NCBI GenBank assembly: GCA_008704415.1
Contig: VXIS01000449.1
Span: forward strand, 1-30,180
Length of the DNA stretch: 30,180 nucleotides
Reading direction: 5' to 3'
Source of the DNA: Sphaerosporella brunnea
Taxonomy: Eukaryota; Ascomycota; Pezizomycetes; Pezizales; Pyronemataceae
Numbering within the stretch: the stretch's first letter is position 1; each line of letters starts with the position of its first letter. Positions 9,421-19,700 of this stretch are shown in pieces. The notes beneath the pieces were generated by a model. It made no database searches, was not told the DNA's origin, and was given only the letters and a program-made list of their open reading frames with translations. The position numbers were made by a program, and so were the translations under genes.

Positions 9421-9660
9421 ATGCAAGAGGAGATGACCAGACTCAGGGGAGAGCTTTCTGGGAGCCCTTCAGATCATCCAGATATCCAGACCCAACAGCA
9501 AGTTCTGGATGATGAAACCACTGCTCTTCAACCCAGATTCAAGATAGATGCTGCCACTGTGGAGAGAACTCCATCGCTGCCGGAGGTTGGGTGTTCCCAG
9601 TCACCAATCATCCCGGCCGCCATCTATGTCAACTCCCCTTCACCGTGTGGTGGGTGCGTG
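9421..9660 (+). pseudogene. Possible fragment of a fungal transcription-factor gene
   Basis: An open stretch encodes MQEEMTRLRGELSG, an acidic/Gln-rich linker (DIQTQQQVLDDET) and TPSLPEV...PAAIYVNSPSP, where MITE copy C cuts it. The short helical start followed by a Ser/Pro-rich linker resembles the region after the zinc cluster in fungal Zn2Cys6 regulators, and CPRNSGRQ lies just upstream in another frame. Beyond copy C, SAEYIATAFRLSTGQ is open for a few codons before a stop. This is a tentative identification on composition, with no diagnostic motif. Confidence 0.25.
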
Positions 9661-9661
9661 G

Positions 9662-10055
9662 CAGTGTTCTCAACAGCCAGCCCGCTCGGCCGGCTGCGTT
9701 GGGCGGATGTGGGCTGATCAAAAAACCCGGCTGGCTGTTTGGGCTGATCAAAAGGCCCGCCCGGCTGTTTGGGCTGCAGCCCACAATGACAAATATGTAA
9801 AATGATGACTAGGAGGAGATCACTAGATAGGAGTTTAGTATAACATCACAGATCCTGATAAGTTTATCGACGCCGATTGAACCCCGCCACTCGAAGTGGC
9901 CGGTCTTCACCGGAGATCACTCAAAGCTCTGGTAGCCGGGCTGGCCCGACAGCAGGCTGGGCCGTTTGGGCTGATGCAAAAAGCCCGCCGGGCTGGCTGC
10001 TTAAAGCAGCCGGCCCAGCCCGCCCGGCTGTTTGGGCTGGCTACTGAGAACACTG
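9662..10055. mobile_element. hAT-type MITE copy C (394 bp)
   Basis: Same ends and interior as copy B. It differs by small indels and one extra subterminal TGATCAAAA unit on the left. The immediate 8-bp flanks do not match (GTGCGTGG left, GTGGGCGC right). GTGGGTGC, a near match to the right flank, lies four bases further out on the left. Confidence 0.9.
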
Positions 10056-10267
10056 GTGGGCGCTCTGCTGAGTATATAGCAACAGCATTTAGACTATCAA
10101 CTGGACAATAGAGAGTTTGCGATTCTTCGGTTTTTCATAATTATCATAAGTATGTACTTTTATACATCAAAAAGCCCAAACATCGCTATGCAAGAAAAAA
10201 AAAAAAAAAAAAGGCCACATATAAGAAAAGAAAACACAGGATATCACCATGCATACGGCAACTTAGC
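10056..10267. other. Short 3' flank of the MFS gene with an A tract
   Basis: This is downstream sequence of the minus-strand MFS transporter, with a homopolymer A run at about 10195-10212. No separate gene is supported. Confidence 0.5.
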
Positions 10268-12178
10268 TCAGTCCTCCTCCACAATCTCCCCCTGACGTAT
10301 CGCCACCTTGTGATCCGGCGCCCACTTGCTCCTCTTCCTGATCGCCTCGCCCTTCAAGAAGAAGAACAACGGAATGGGCACCATCGCAATCGCAATGAAT
10401 CCCAACAAGCTGCCAGCCCAACCAACACCGAGCTTTCCGTGCGGCTTGGGCTCAAACAGGAAGGCTCCAAACAGCGGGAACCCAGCCGCGAAAGCAGACC
10501 GCAACACGGTATTCGCGGCGATAGCCGAGGCCGCGAAGTCGAGGTAGGCATCGATGAGGTAGTTCAAGCTCTGGAGGAAGATGGTGATGAGACCGAGACC
10601 GAGAGGAACTCCGGCGAGCGAAGGGACGATCCAGTGGATCGAAGGATCCGCGCCTGCCCATGAAAACCAGAAGAGTCCAATAGGGAAGAAAATACTGCCG
10701 ATTATGCAGGGCACCAGACGGTCTTCGGGACGGACGTGGCCCGCGGCCATCATCCGGCGGTTTGTCCACGGTTGAAAAGCAATGACCAGCGCACCACCGA
10801 GAATCTCTCCGGTAATCATGCCAATATATGGCAGCGCATCCACACCCGGTGACCATCCACGGACTTCGGCAAACACGATCGGGTACGAGACCAAAAACAG
10901 GTAGAGAATGGCGTATACGAAGGCGGTGTAGATCGAGATCAGAAGGATTATGGGTTCAGTGAAAAGCAGACGGATGGGACGACCAAAGTTCTTGCTCAGC
11001 AGAGTTTGCAGGTCAATGGCGATTTCTTCCTGCTTCGCGTGGATGCCCCAATTCTTCGTGAGGCGGCGGAGGTGCTCGGCTTTTTTTATCAGTATCACTG
11101 GTGGGTAGGTTTCCTCCAGGAAGAGGAGGTTGAGACCAAGTGCGAAGAAGCCCATAATCGCCGTAATGTACTCCGTCCATCTCCAACCCAGGTGGCTCTT
11201 GACAATGAAACCACCAGCAATTGGTCCAAACAATGGTCCGCTGAATACCATCATTGAGAAAACTGCCACGGCCGTACCGCGAGTTTCAACTCCGAACATA
11301 TCCGCGAACACGGCACCGACGACGGCGATGGGACAGCTTGCGAAGACACCGCCAAAGAAACGACATATCAACACTGTTTGCACATCCTTTGCGACTGCCA
11401 CCGCGATCTGGAAGATGCTAAACCCGAAGATTCCGATTAGAAGCGGGATCCTACGGCCTTTGAGTTCCGAGAATGGGGCCCCTACGTCTGTCAGCTACCA
11501 AAGTCAATTGGTTTGGTTTTGGGAGTTGGGAGAGGTAGGTACAAATTAATGGTCCTGTAGCGAAACCGAGAACGAATAGCGACATGCCGAGCAGGGCAAC
11601 CTCGCTTGGGATTCCAAAATGTTCTGAAACTGCAAAGGTTGCGGAAGAGTAGATGGAGCTACCCCAGGCACAGACGAAAGTGGTGTAGCCCAGAACTGCC
11701 GCAGTAATGAGCTTCTTTCGAAGCGGCCAGTTCTGGCCATGCATGGCGTCATTGGGACCCGCGAAATCGACGACGTAGATATCTCGCTCCGGTAGAGGCG
11801 GCGGATATGCTATATCACCAAATGTTAGTGCATGCACTCCCGCAAAGCAGGCGAGTTCGGATAGGTGCCTTTGCCACCGCCAAATTCGGGCCATTCTTCG
11901 GGAGTTAGTCGTGAGGTTATTCGAGAGAAGACGGAGGGTGTCCGTGGCCTAGGGTGGAATTTTCCGCCGACAGTCTGCTCGTAGACTGTGGCTGCCGTAC
12001 GTTGGCGGTCTAGGACGGTGGGATCATGGGCATTGTAGTTTTGTGGGGAAAGCGTGTGCTGCCGGGAAACCGACAGGCCGGATACTGAATCCGCATCCGA
12101 GGAAACGGTGGAAGTAGACGAGGAGGGAACGTTGGGGAGGGATTCGGATTTCTCCACGTCGTGCGGATAGGTTGCCAT
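10268..12178 (-). CDS. MFS transporter, DHA1 drug/polyamine:H+ antiporter type
   Basis: A plasma-membrane proton antiporter of the fungal multidrug/polyamine group, by family resemblance. Three exons: 12178-11869, 11809-11543 and 11487-10268, giving 598 aa. Intron 2 (11488-11542) is GT-AG. Intron 1 fits best as a GC-AG intron (11810-11868). A GT alternative (11810-11877) would drop three residues from the conserved FGGGK-YPPPLPERD stretch. Features: a Ser-rich cytosolic N tail of about 100 aa, the YPPPLPERDIYVVDF...NWPL signature before TM1, a motif A-like loop GAPFSELKGRRIP (about 194-207), GPLFGPIAGG (about 276-285) in a motif C-like position, and roughly 12 hydrophobic segments. The C tail is charged and ends EIVEED. 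The length is normal for the family and no break is seen. The substrate cannot be told from sequence. Confidence 0.93.
11810..11868 (-). other. Likely GC-AG intron 1 of the MFS gene
   Basis: The donor context is AAAG|GCACCT, the branch-like motif is CACTAAC, and the acceptor is GATATAG. Splicing here gives FGGGKAYPPPLPERD, matching the family. The nearest GT donor, nine bases upstream (GTGGCA), keeps the frame but removes GGK. Confidence 0.6.
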
Positions 12179-12250
12179 GATATCACATCAGTGTCATGCA
12201 AGATCTGTGGAGGGAGGTTCACTTGGAGAAAACAGAAATGGGCAACGGTG

Positions 12251-12271
12251 CGGATCCGCAACATATATACA
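12251..12271 (-). promoter_or_regulatory. TATA-like box and CGG/CCG palindrome upstream of the MFS gene
   Basis: TATATATG reads on the minus strand at 12262-12270, about 85 bp before the ATG at 12178. Next to it lies GCGGATCCGC (12250-12259), a CGG-CCG inverted pair of the kind zinc-cluster regulators bind. CGGATCC occurs again at about 12413. The TATA assignment is plausible; the operator is speculative. Confidence 0.4.
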
Positions 12272-12633
12272 CTCTCTCAAAATCTAGTTTATACATGGAT
12301 GTCTTCAGCCCAAAACCGATAGACCTGCTTGGAAATAATTGCATGCCTCCTACTTCATATGAAGTTTCCCGGCTCGGATATACTAAACAACGACCCTCTG
12401 GATCGATCCGTGCGGATCCACGCTAGTTTTATCTCCTTCCTGCGATATCGACGATAAAAATTTCTTCCTTCGCATGGACATGGAAATGGAAGCCCGAAGC
12501 TGCATATCTCCGTATATTTCGCCGGCGCCGAAGAAACGGTGCCGGCTTGCCAGCTTCCTTGCATGCTATCTTAAAAGAGCCACACACGCTAACGATGACG
12601 TGAGTGTACTCGTGCCCCGGGCACACCCAAGCT
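12272..12633. other. Intergenic stretch upstream of the MFS gene
   Basis: No gene seen. This is probably promoter-distal sequence of the transporter. Confidence 0.5.
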
Positions 12634-13452
12634 GTCCGCCACCCCACGGATAAATGCAGCCCACGAATTATGCTATCTATTCAGAGGGAAGAGCCCTATT
12701 AGTCTGTAGATGCCCGGATTCAAGCGGTAATTGAGGTTCTCAGCGAGAGAGGCGAGGAAAATCCAAACCCAGATCTACTCTATGGTTGGGGACAGTCCCA
12801 GCGCGCCGCGACATTCGGTTTGAGTAGCTAAACCCCATCAAAATACATCCTTTCTGAGACCCACAGGGGCGCTTTCGGCAAGTTAGGGGCCGATGATTCG
12901 CAAAAACAGGGTCCTTTTGTGTGTTCTTTGGCTTTAGGAGCGTACTGCTGGCGGTGTCGATGAGATTTCTTCATGGACTCGCACTCATGTTACCGGATAT
13001 GTGAGTTTAATAAGCCATTTCTTGCCATAATTGGCAAGTTTTTGGGGGCCTGGCTCCCATCAAATTGACCCACTTTCAACCCGCTCCACCACCACCTTCA
13101 ACAACCATTATATATTTTTTTCTGGGCTCATACAATGATACTTTCGATGATTCTCTATCGATCTATACCGAGTCGTTAAATTTTAAATGTGTTGTGATGG
13201 TGATGGAACGTGGTGAAGTTGGGTACTAAAGTGCTCGGGCGACAGGTGTCCTCGACCATAGATTTGGATTTTTCCTCGCCCCTCTCGCTGAGAACCTCAA
13301 TTACCACTTGAATCCGGGCATCTACAAACTAATGGGGCTCTTGCCTCTGAATAGGTAGCATAATCGAATGGTGATGGTGGTGCAAGATTGCTGGGTGTTG
13401 AAGACGCGTTTAAATTTATTCGCGAGCTGCATTTATCCGTGGGGTGGCGGGC
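12634..13452. mobile_element. Long-terminal-inverted-repeat element (about 0.8 kb), family unknown
   Basis: The left arm (12634-12790) and the right arm (about 13255-13452) are inverted copies. Both tips read G(T/C)CCGCCACCCCACGG followed by ATAAATGCAG. Inside, GATGCCCGGATTCAAG and GGTTCTCAGCGAGAG match on both sides. The right arm carries about 55 extra bases (with a CACCATCACCAT-type run). No clear target duplication and no transposase were found. It is unrelated to the two MITE families on the left. Confidence 0.75.
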
Positions 13453-14344
13453 ACTCATTTAGCCAGGTTGCGAATCGGCACCCTTAGCCTACCGAGGCTT
13501 TGGAGCAGCAGCGAACGCCCCCACTTGCCAGCAGCCGTGAAGTGAAAGTTCAGACGTCGAGCTGCGCTCGGAGCGGGAGCTTGTTTTTTTTTTTTTTTGC
13601 GGTGAACACGTCGATCCCTCAGCCCATAAAGCCCACTGGCCGGTAGATTCGTGAAATTCCGCGAAGAGAAAGAGAAGACGAGATAGTACCTGCTTCCCCG
13701 TAACTAAAGCTCGCCATGTACATGCATGTACGTAGGCTTCTATCAAAGTTAGTGACATATATCGATCTAAACATCTGCAGGTACAAAAGAACTCTCCCTG
13801 CTAGCAACATCGGATGTTGCGGGTTCCTTTGAGGGCAGCAGTCTCGAGAACGTGGTACACCGGGCTAGAATGTTCGACCGAAAAATCACCAGTCTCCTGC
13901 ACGGTTAGCATCGGTATTCGAAGATCGGAAGTGAGGATTGACTACCTATCCTGGTTCAACACGCGGGCCGAAGGCTTAGCAGCAATAAAACCCGCCACGT
14001 TTGAACGGTGAGCGCGTGCTGGCCGATGACGGACACAGTAATGTTGGGTAAGGGTTGGTTTCTGACAGCTTGACGTCCATCGTCATACCTTCCATCCGAG
14101 CTGGTTCTTATATTCGCAGAATGGACTCGAGATGATTTCCTTGACATCAGTTACGGTATCTGCAAGTCAAGTGAACATTTTGCAACAAGGTTCTTTGGAC
14201 GGACCCAGCGGCATGCGTACGACCATTCCAACAGCCGGTCTTTGTTTGTTGTGGTCTTTTCACTCAGATTCACACAAGGAGCTATAGCGGCGGCCGCTGG
14301 TAGACGTTCTCAAACATTTCGATAACCATAAAAACCTCTCGACC
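13453..14344. other. Gene-free stretch
   Basis: It holds a 15-nt T tract at about 13584 and a short palindrome GTACATGCATGTAC (13718-13731). No coding region is supported. Confidence 0.5.
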
Positions 14345-15244
14345 CTACTTTTCCCACCATTCCCGCATCAACCAGCGACAATCATGATCAGCATCACATA
14401 CCGCGAGGATTTGCAAAACCTCCTGCCAGTCGTCACGGCTCCAAAGACTTCGGTTATCCCTCATCCTTCTCACCAAATCCAGCGGCGTACGCCCCCTGTG
14501 ATCCCTCAACTGCATCTCAGCGCCCCACTGCAGCAGCAACTTTACCATGGCCATGGTCCCCCGTCTCCCCTCGGGATTGCGCATACACTCAAACAGCGGC
14601 GTCTCCCCCGTCTCCTTGCGCGCATTCACGTCCGCCCCGGCTTCCAAAAGTACCTTTACGGCGTTTGTACTCTGCATGCTGGCACCGATGTGGAGCGGCG
14701 TGGCACCGGGGCGGGTCCGCGCCTGCACATCTGCGCCCCAGTCGACGAGTAGCTGCGCGATGTCGGCTTTGCCCGTGTGCATAGCTAGATGCAAGGCCGT
14801 TTCCCCCACACCGTCGCTGGGCGCGTTTACATCCACTCCCCACGCAAGCAGCACCTGCACCATCGCCGTCGAAGTGCGGGTGGATGCCAGATGCAGCGCA
14901 TCCACCGCGCCGGCTGCGCCCGCCTCGAGCAGTGCTTGCACGATCTCGGTGTTTTCGCCGTTGATGGCGATGTGGAGGGCATCAGAGGATGTGCCCGCAC
15001 CGTCGTGCTGGAGGAGTAGCCGGACTAACGCCAGGTTTCCGTCTTCGCAGGCGACACATAACGGTGCTGTTCCCTCGGCTTCGCAGGTTCGGTGGAGCGC
15101 GCTGATGTAGTGCGGGGTGAAGCGGTGGTGGAATTGGCGGCAGCTGGCACGGAGATCGCAGAGGGTTTTGAGACGCTCGTCGGGGCTGAGGTTCTCGAGT
15201 ATTACGAGCAGGATCTCCGTTGGGAGAGTTGAGAGGGTCTCCAT
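14345..15244 (-). CDS. F-box-like/ankyrin-repeat protein
   Basis: 299 aa from the chosen ATG at 15244. The N terminus METLSTLPTEILLVILENLS and the following CDLRASCRQFHHRFTPHYI form an F-box-like motif (about 1-45), the part that in such proteins docks to Skp1 of an SCF ubiquitin ligase. About seven ankyrin repeats follow (about 55-270), for example DALHIAINGENTEIVQALLE, ETALHLAMHTGKADIAQLLV and TPLHIGASMQSTNAVKVLLE with GADVNAR turns. The ORF is open upstream to ATGs at 15463 and 15529. The short start is preferred because F-boxes usually sit at the N terminus and the extra 95 residues are low-complexity, but an ATTAAAATA motif near 15575 could support the longer form. It is transcribed away from a second F-box/ankyrin gene at 15993. 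The target is unknown. Confidence 0.85.
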   Translation of the reverse strand: METLSTLPTEILLVILENLSPDERLKTLCDLRASCRQFHHRFTPHYISALHRTCEAEGTAPLCVACEDGNLALVRLLLQHDGAGTSSDALHIAINGENTEIVQALLEAGAAGAVDALHLASTRTSTAMVQVLLAWGVDVNAPSDGVGETALHLAMHTGKADIAQLLVDWGADVQARTRPGATPLHIGASMQSTNAVKVLLEAGADVNARKETGETPLFECMRNPEGRRGTMAMVKLLLQWGAEMQLRDHRGRTPLDLVRRMRDNRSLWSRDDWQEVLQILAVCDADHDCRWLMREWWEK

Positions 15245-15992
15245 ATAAGATCCTGGGCTGACGAGGTTGCGATGAGGATGAGATTGATGGTGCTGAGAGG
15301 GGCTTGCTGGCGAGCCAGCGCATGCGCAGCTGGTGGTGGTGGTACAAACGCGGGTGCAGGGTGCCAGCGGGATCCAATCACAGACGCCCCGCAGCCGTGC
15401 GATTTGATCAGCAGCAGAGTCAGCAGCGTTGAACGAAGCGGGTGAGCTCGCGCGAGGCAGCATGGTGTCGGGTATCGTCCATATCGTCCCGTATTTCTTC
15501 CCCAGCACCAAGAAACCCCGCGGGCTCAAGGGCAGCCTAAACGAAGCATTTTTGCTCGCGTTCCAACTCAGTATTTTAATGCATCGCCTGCCTCTTTTTT
15601 TTTTTTTCTGGATTCTCAGAAGCAGTACCTGAGCGTTTTTCTATCATTGCAACGACACAGAACAATCTTGAGCTTGTTTGTTCGAGTGGTCCCCTACCAC
15701 AAGAGTGGGCGAGAACTTATCGGGTGATGGGTTGTGACCGCATTCATATTCCAGACTTTTCGCAGCTCACTAGCACTTGCATTTAAAAAGTAGCTGGTTT
15801 GCCAGAGGTCTGGGGACCAAAAAAATGCCGTTTAGAAGGGACTTGAGAATGCCCATCCGTACGCATTCTACCTGAGTGACGGCGTCCGTCGTCGGAGCAG
15901 GCCTATTTATACCTAGCTCTTGCTACCGCTACACTACCACCGCCACTAAACACGCCAGCCCTCGAAGCCATAGCCGTATCAGCGCCAGCCCA
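15245..15992. promoter_or_regulatory. Divergent intergenic region between two F-box/ankyrin genes
   Basis: About 750 bp separate the two starts. A TATTTATA box at 15904-15911 lies about 85 bp before the plus-strand ATG. A T tract occurs at about 15594-15607. The first 285 bases also form an open extension of the minus-strand gene. Confidence 0.45.
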
Positions 15993-16712
15993 ATGCCATC
16001 CATCCTTACCCTAGCTGCCGAGCTGCACCTCCTGATCGGCGAGAGCCTGGCCACCTTCCAAGACCTCTCCGCCTTGTCGCGCACAAACCGGTATTTCAAC
16101 ACCACCCTAACAGCGGTCCTCTATAAACGGGCCCTCTCCGTCTCCGCCGCGGCGGACCCACACACCCAATGCGTCTACGACTGGGCGATCAGTCGCGAGC
16201 GGCTCTCAACGCTCTCGCAGCTCCTGCGCCACGGCGGCTCCCTCAGCCAGCGGATCCACTATCGCGGCGGCGTCGCGCAAAGCTGGTACGGGTGGTTTTG
16301 GCGCCGGAGGCACGCGCCGACCTTGCTTTTGGCGGCTGTGAGTGCGCACAAGATCCGCGCCGCACGCTTCCTGCTGCAGTGCGGCGCCGAGGTTAATGAG
16401 GCTGTCAACGGGGAGGGGCCGCTGCACGTTGCAGTCCACATCCGCCCGGACGTCGAGATGGTGAAGGTGCTCATCGAGGCTGGCGCGGATGTTTGTCGCC
16501 CCGACTTGGTGGGCTGGGCCCCGTTGGCGAGTACGCTGAAGACTTGGAGCTTCCATTACAAGGATGGGGAGATCATGCTGCGGTGCAGGGCGGTGGCGAA
16601 GTTGTTGATTGCCCATGGCGCGTACAATGGGGGGCCTATGCTAGGGGTGCAGAGGGCGGCGTTGGCTGCGATGAGGTTGGGACCATTTGAGGATGAGGAA
16701 GAGGAGGAGTGA
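15993..16712 (+). CDS. F-box-like/short ankyrin-repeat protein
   Basis: 239 aa. The start at 15993 is chosen because it begins at MPSILTLAAELHLLIGESL, matching the F-box-like N terminus of the neighbour, and because a TATA box (15904) lies inside the upstream open extension. F-box-like about 4-45 (LSALSRTNRYFNTTL). Then a Trp/Arg-rich segment (QSWYGWFWRRRHAP), then three or four ankyrin repeats (LLLAAVSAHKIRAARFLLQCGAEVN; GPLHVAVHIRPDVEMVKVLIEAGADV; AVAKLLIAHGA), and an acidic tail ending EDEEEEE. It looks like a diverged relative of the 14345-15244 gene in inverted orientation. Role inferred only: adaptor for ubiquitination or protein binding. Confidence 0.8.
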   Translation: MPSILTLAAELHLLIGESLATFQDLSALSRTNRYFNTTLTAVLYKRALSVSAAADPHTQCVYDWAISRERLSTLSQLLRHGGSLSQRIHYRGGVAQSWYGWFWRRRHAPTLLLAAVSAHKIRAARFLLQCGAEVNEAVNGEGPLHVAVHIRPDVEMVKVLIEAGADVCRPDLVGWAPLASTLKTWSFHYKDGEIMLRCRAVAKLLIAHGAYNGGPMLGVQRAALAAMRLGPFEDEEEEE

Positions 16713-19700
16713 GATGAGGAGGATAAAGAAGATTTGGATATTCTGCGTTGATGGTGAGATTCGGACTTGATTGCTGGCGTTGTGTGGATACTAGTTGGTG
16801 GTAATGTGGACTCAGGGGATTGTTGCTGTGGATGTACTCGGTTTGTTTGAATTTTAGATGTTGATAAAGGTTGCGAATGATTAACCATGTGTGGTCACAA
16901 CTTCTCACTCCCTCCGCTCTCTCTCGCATGAGGGGTGACTAACCTAGCCGTCCTTAGAATGGTAGAAAACAAACAGTTTTACTCAGCAGAAGAAAGGAGG
17001 GGTGCATAGAGCAGAAAAGTGAGCAAAAAAAAACAGTTGTGTAATGAGCGGCAGGAAAACTCTCCCCACTTACAGCTCGGGTGACTCTTGCACTCGTAAG
17101 GCCTACCCACTTCTCCCGCGGAACGCCTAAAGTTACCCACTTCAGCCCAAACCCCCCACCGCACCGGCGCAAGACATACACCTGCCTCCAACGGAGTCGC
17201 GCCCTCACGGTTTGGATGTCCTCAGCCCCTTGATAAGCTCTGGGACAGATAGGGAGCATAGTCTCGCGGTGTTGCGAATTATGAGAAGTGCTCTATAATC
17301 TCTGTACTGTAGGAGCGCCAGAGGAAGAGTGGCGATAGACCGCACTTGTTGTCAGCGTGATCATGAGTGATATGTGATGTCAGACTTGAATCATCAGCCG
17401 TCACTCTTCACCTGTTTTCAGCGCCACGTAAAAAGGGAGGCAAGTGGATGCGTGAAGTGACATGACGACTGTGAGAGTTCCACGGGTGTAGGCATGGATA
17501 TCGACTTGTCGCCGGCAAAAAATGACTGGGCGAATATCTAGATGGGAGGCACTCCGCGCGATCCGAGGCACTGATTCAGCTGGGAGTGACATCAACAGGG
17601 CAACATAGGCATCGTGCAATCTAAGCGGCATGCGTGCGCTTGAGCGCTTTTTTTTTTTTGCCCCCCCCCCCCCCCGGCCCGCGGTGTGTTGTGAGACCTA
17701 ACGGCAAGAACCGCCGAGTGACTACTTCAACACAGCACCCGCATATGCATCATTTAGCGCAGCCGCCTTTGACGGCCACATTGCGCGGCCGGGCAAGATG
17801 TCAATCCGGAGGATCGAGGTCATTGCCAAACAGCCGTTCCTCATGGTCAGCTAGCCAGCTAGCCAGCTGATCTTCGAGCGGCACAATTACATAGCTAGCC
17901 ACAACTATAGGCGAGCGGGGAAGCTGCCCGTGCGGAAGAACGGCGGATGGCATGGAGGCCAGCTAACGCTCACCGCGCTCACAGTGCCGGCTCCGACCCC
18001 CGAGGCATCTGTTGGACGAATCAAGCTCTATGTAGACTCAGTTGAAGGAAAGATCTTTGTTTGATTTGTCAACTGAAGACGTCGCGATCGACCTTGCTCA
18101 CATTATTATTTGGTCAACCCGTGGGACGCAGGAATGTGGCACACCCTGTTCTTAGATACTGCTAGCTTATCCAGAATCCTGATCGATGCCGTAATGATAT
18201 CGCAGAGAAGTTAACACACACATATGCACACACATTCCAATTCGGACGGAACACGGATTCCTGCCGTTGCTGACCATGTACTCTGTCTCCTTTGCCTAGG
18301 AAATGACAATACGAATCGCAAACGGAACGGTGACCTGGTTAGTATACTGGCTGTAGATCGCAGGTGCTCTCAGAGGAGGCTTTTCTCAACAGCCGATTCC
18401 GCGGCAAGGCGAAAATCCAGGCAGCCAGCACACAAAAGTGACAACAAAACCCCAAAGCTTCCCCCCCATGTGTTCAGTGTGACGACGCAAGAAAAACCCC
18501 CGAGATACCTCAATGAAGTCCAACGCCTGTTGGCGCGTGCCGCGCGAAAACTAGCACTACCCCGGCCTTCCCTTTCCGTTAGAGTACTCCTCTCCGGTCT
18601 GCTCTGCAGGTGGGAAGTGCAACTATGGGGGTTTGACACCACACATGGGGCAGATCGACGGAAGGTGTGTTTCTGGCTGGTCACAACCCGCCTTATCGCA
18701 CCCTGTCACCGCAGCTGAAAGATGGCTTCTGCCACCGAGCGGCACAATTTGGGCCAAGAGGTCAACAAGTAAACATGATGACGAACAGTTATATGTAACG
18801 TAGATACTCTATGCAAGGCCTGCATAGGTACATGTAGTCTGGCATATGTACTTTAACTAAACGAGGCACCAGGATGAGTATCGTAGCTGGCTCGTGCCAC
18901 GCATCCTGATCGATCCCCCTCCTCGCTAGAGTACGAGTACAATATGTCTTGCTTCAGTGTGCCGGTTATCAGGCGGTATGGGGGCCCGACCCTGGAAGTC
19001 GTCATTGACGCGGGTAAACCGTCCTGATCAGTCATAAGTCGATAGCTCGCACCAACGAAACAAGCGCGTTCTGGTGGAAATAGGTGAATTGCCCCTTGCG
19101 GGTTTTTCATGCGCTCTTCGCGTGGCTGCCAAGGTGGGGGGGGGGGGGGTAGGTAGGGTGTGTTGCAGATTTGCACTTTCCCACGAGCTGCATTGCCGGT
19201 CTCGCCCCCCTCCCCCTCCCTCCTCTGCTAGCGTCAAGCGCGGAGCTGAGACCTGAGTTGCAGCCGCGATGAGCTGGTGGAGGCCTCGGGTCACGGTTTG
19301 TAACCACCGTGCGTGAAGACCTGGTTGGGATTATTTGGTCACATCCTCTCTTTCGGATCGGACGGCCGCTGGGTCAACCAGCACCTGTGAAATGCCTTTA
19401 TCCATTACGTGAAACGAACAGAACTGCTTATCCAGCAAAATTTGCTGCTTCCGCAGAAAGGACTCTTTTTTTTTTGAGGGATCTTGGGCCAAGTCACATG
19501 GACCAGACGATTTCTCGAGCTCAGCGGAGGGCCTGCCACCAGAAATACGAAGAGCCAGCAGATTGGTAGGACCAGGTTAATCAAGTGAGGAAGATAAGCA
19601 AGATATCTCACAAATCATAACCGTACGGAAATGGCCACCATTATTTTCCTCGTGTCTGTTGGCTTTTCTGACCACAATGGCAGACTTGAGATACGCTGCA

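Noticed and set aside
14547..15110. Open frame of 187 codons (plus)
   Set aside because: Antisense to the ankyrin gene, whose minus-strand repeats are unambiguous.
18224..18718. Open frame of 164 codons (plus)
   Set aside because: Moderately long but with no recognisable feature or splice structure. Could be real, but I cannot support it.
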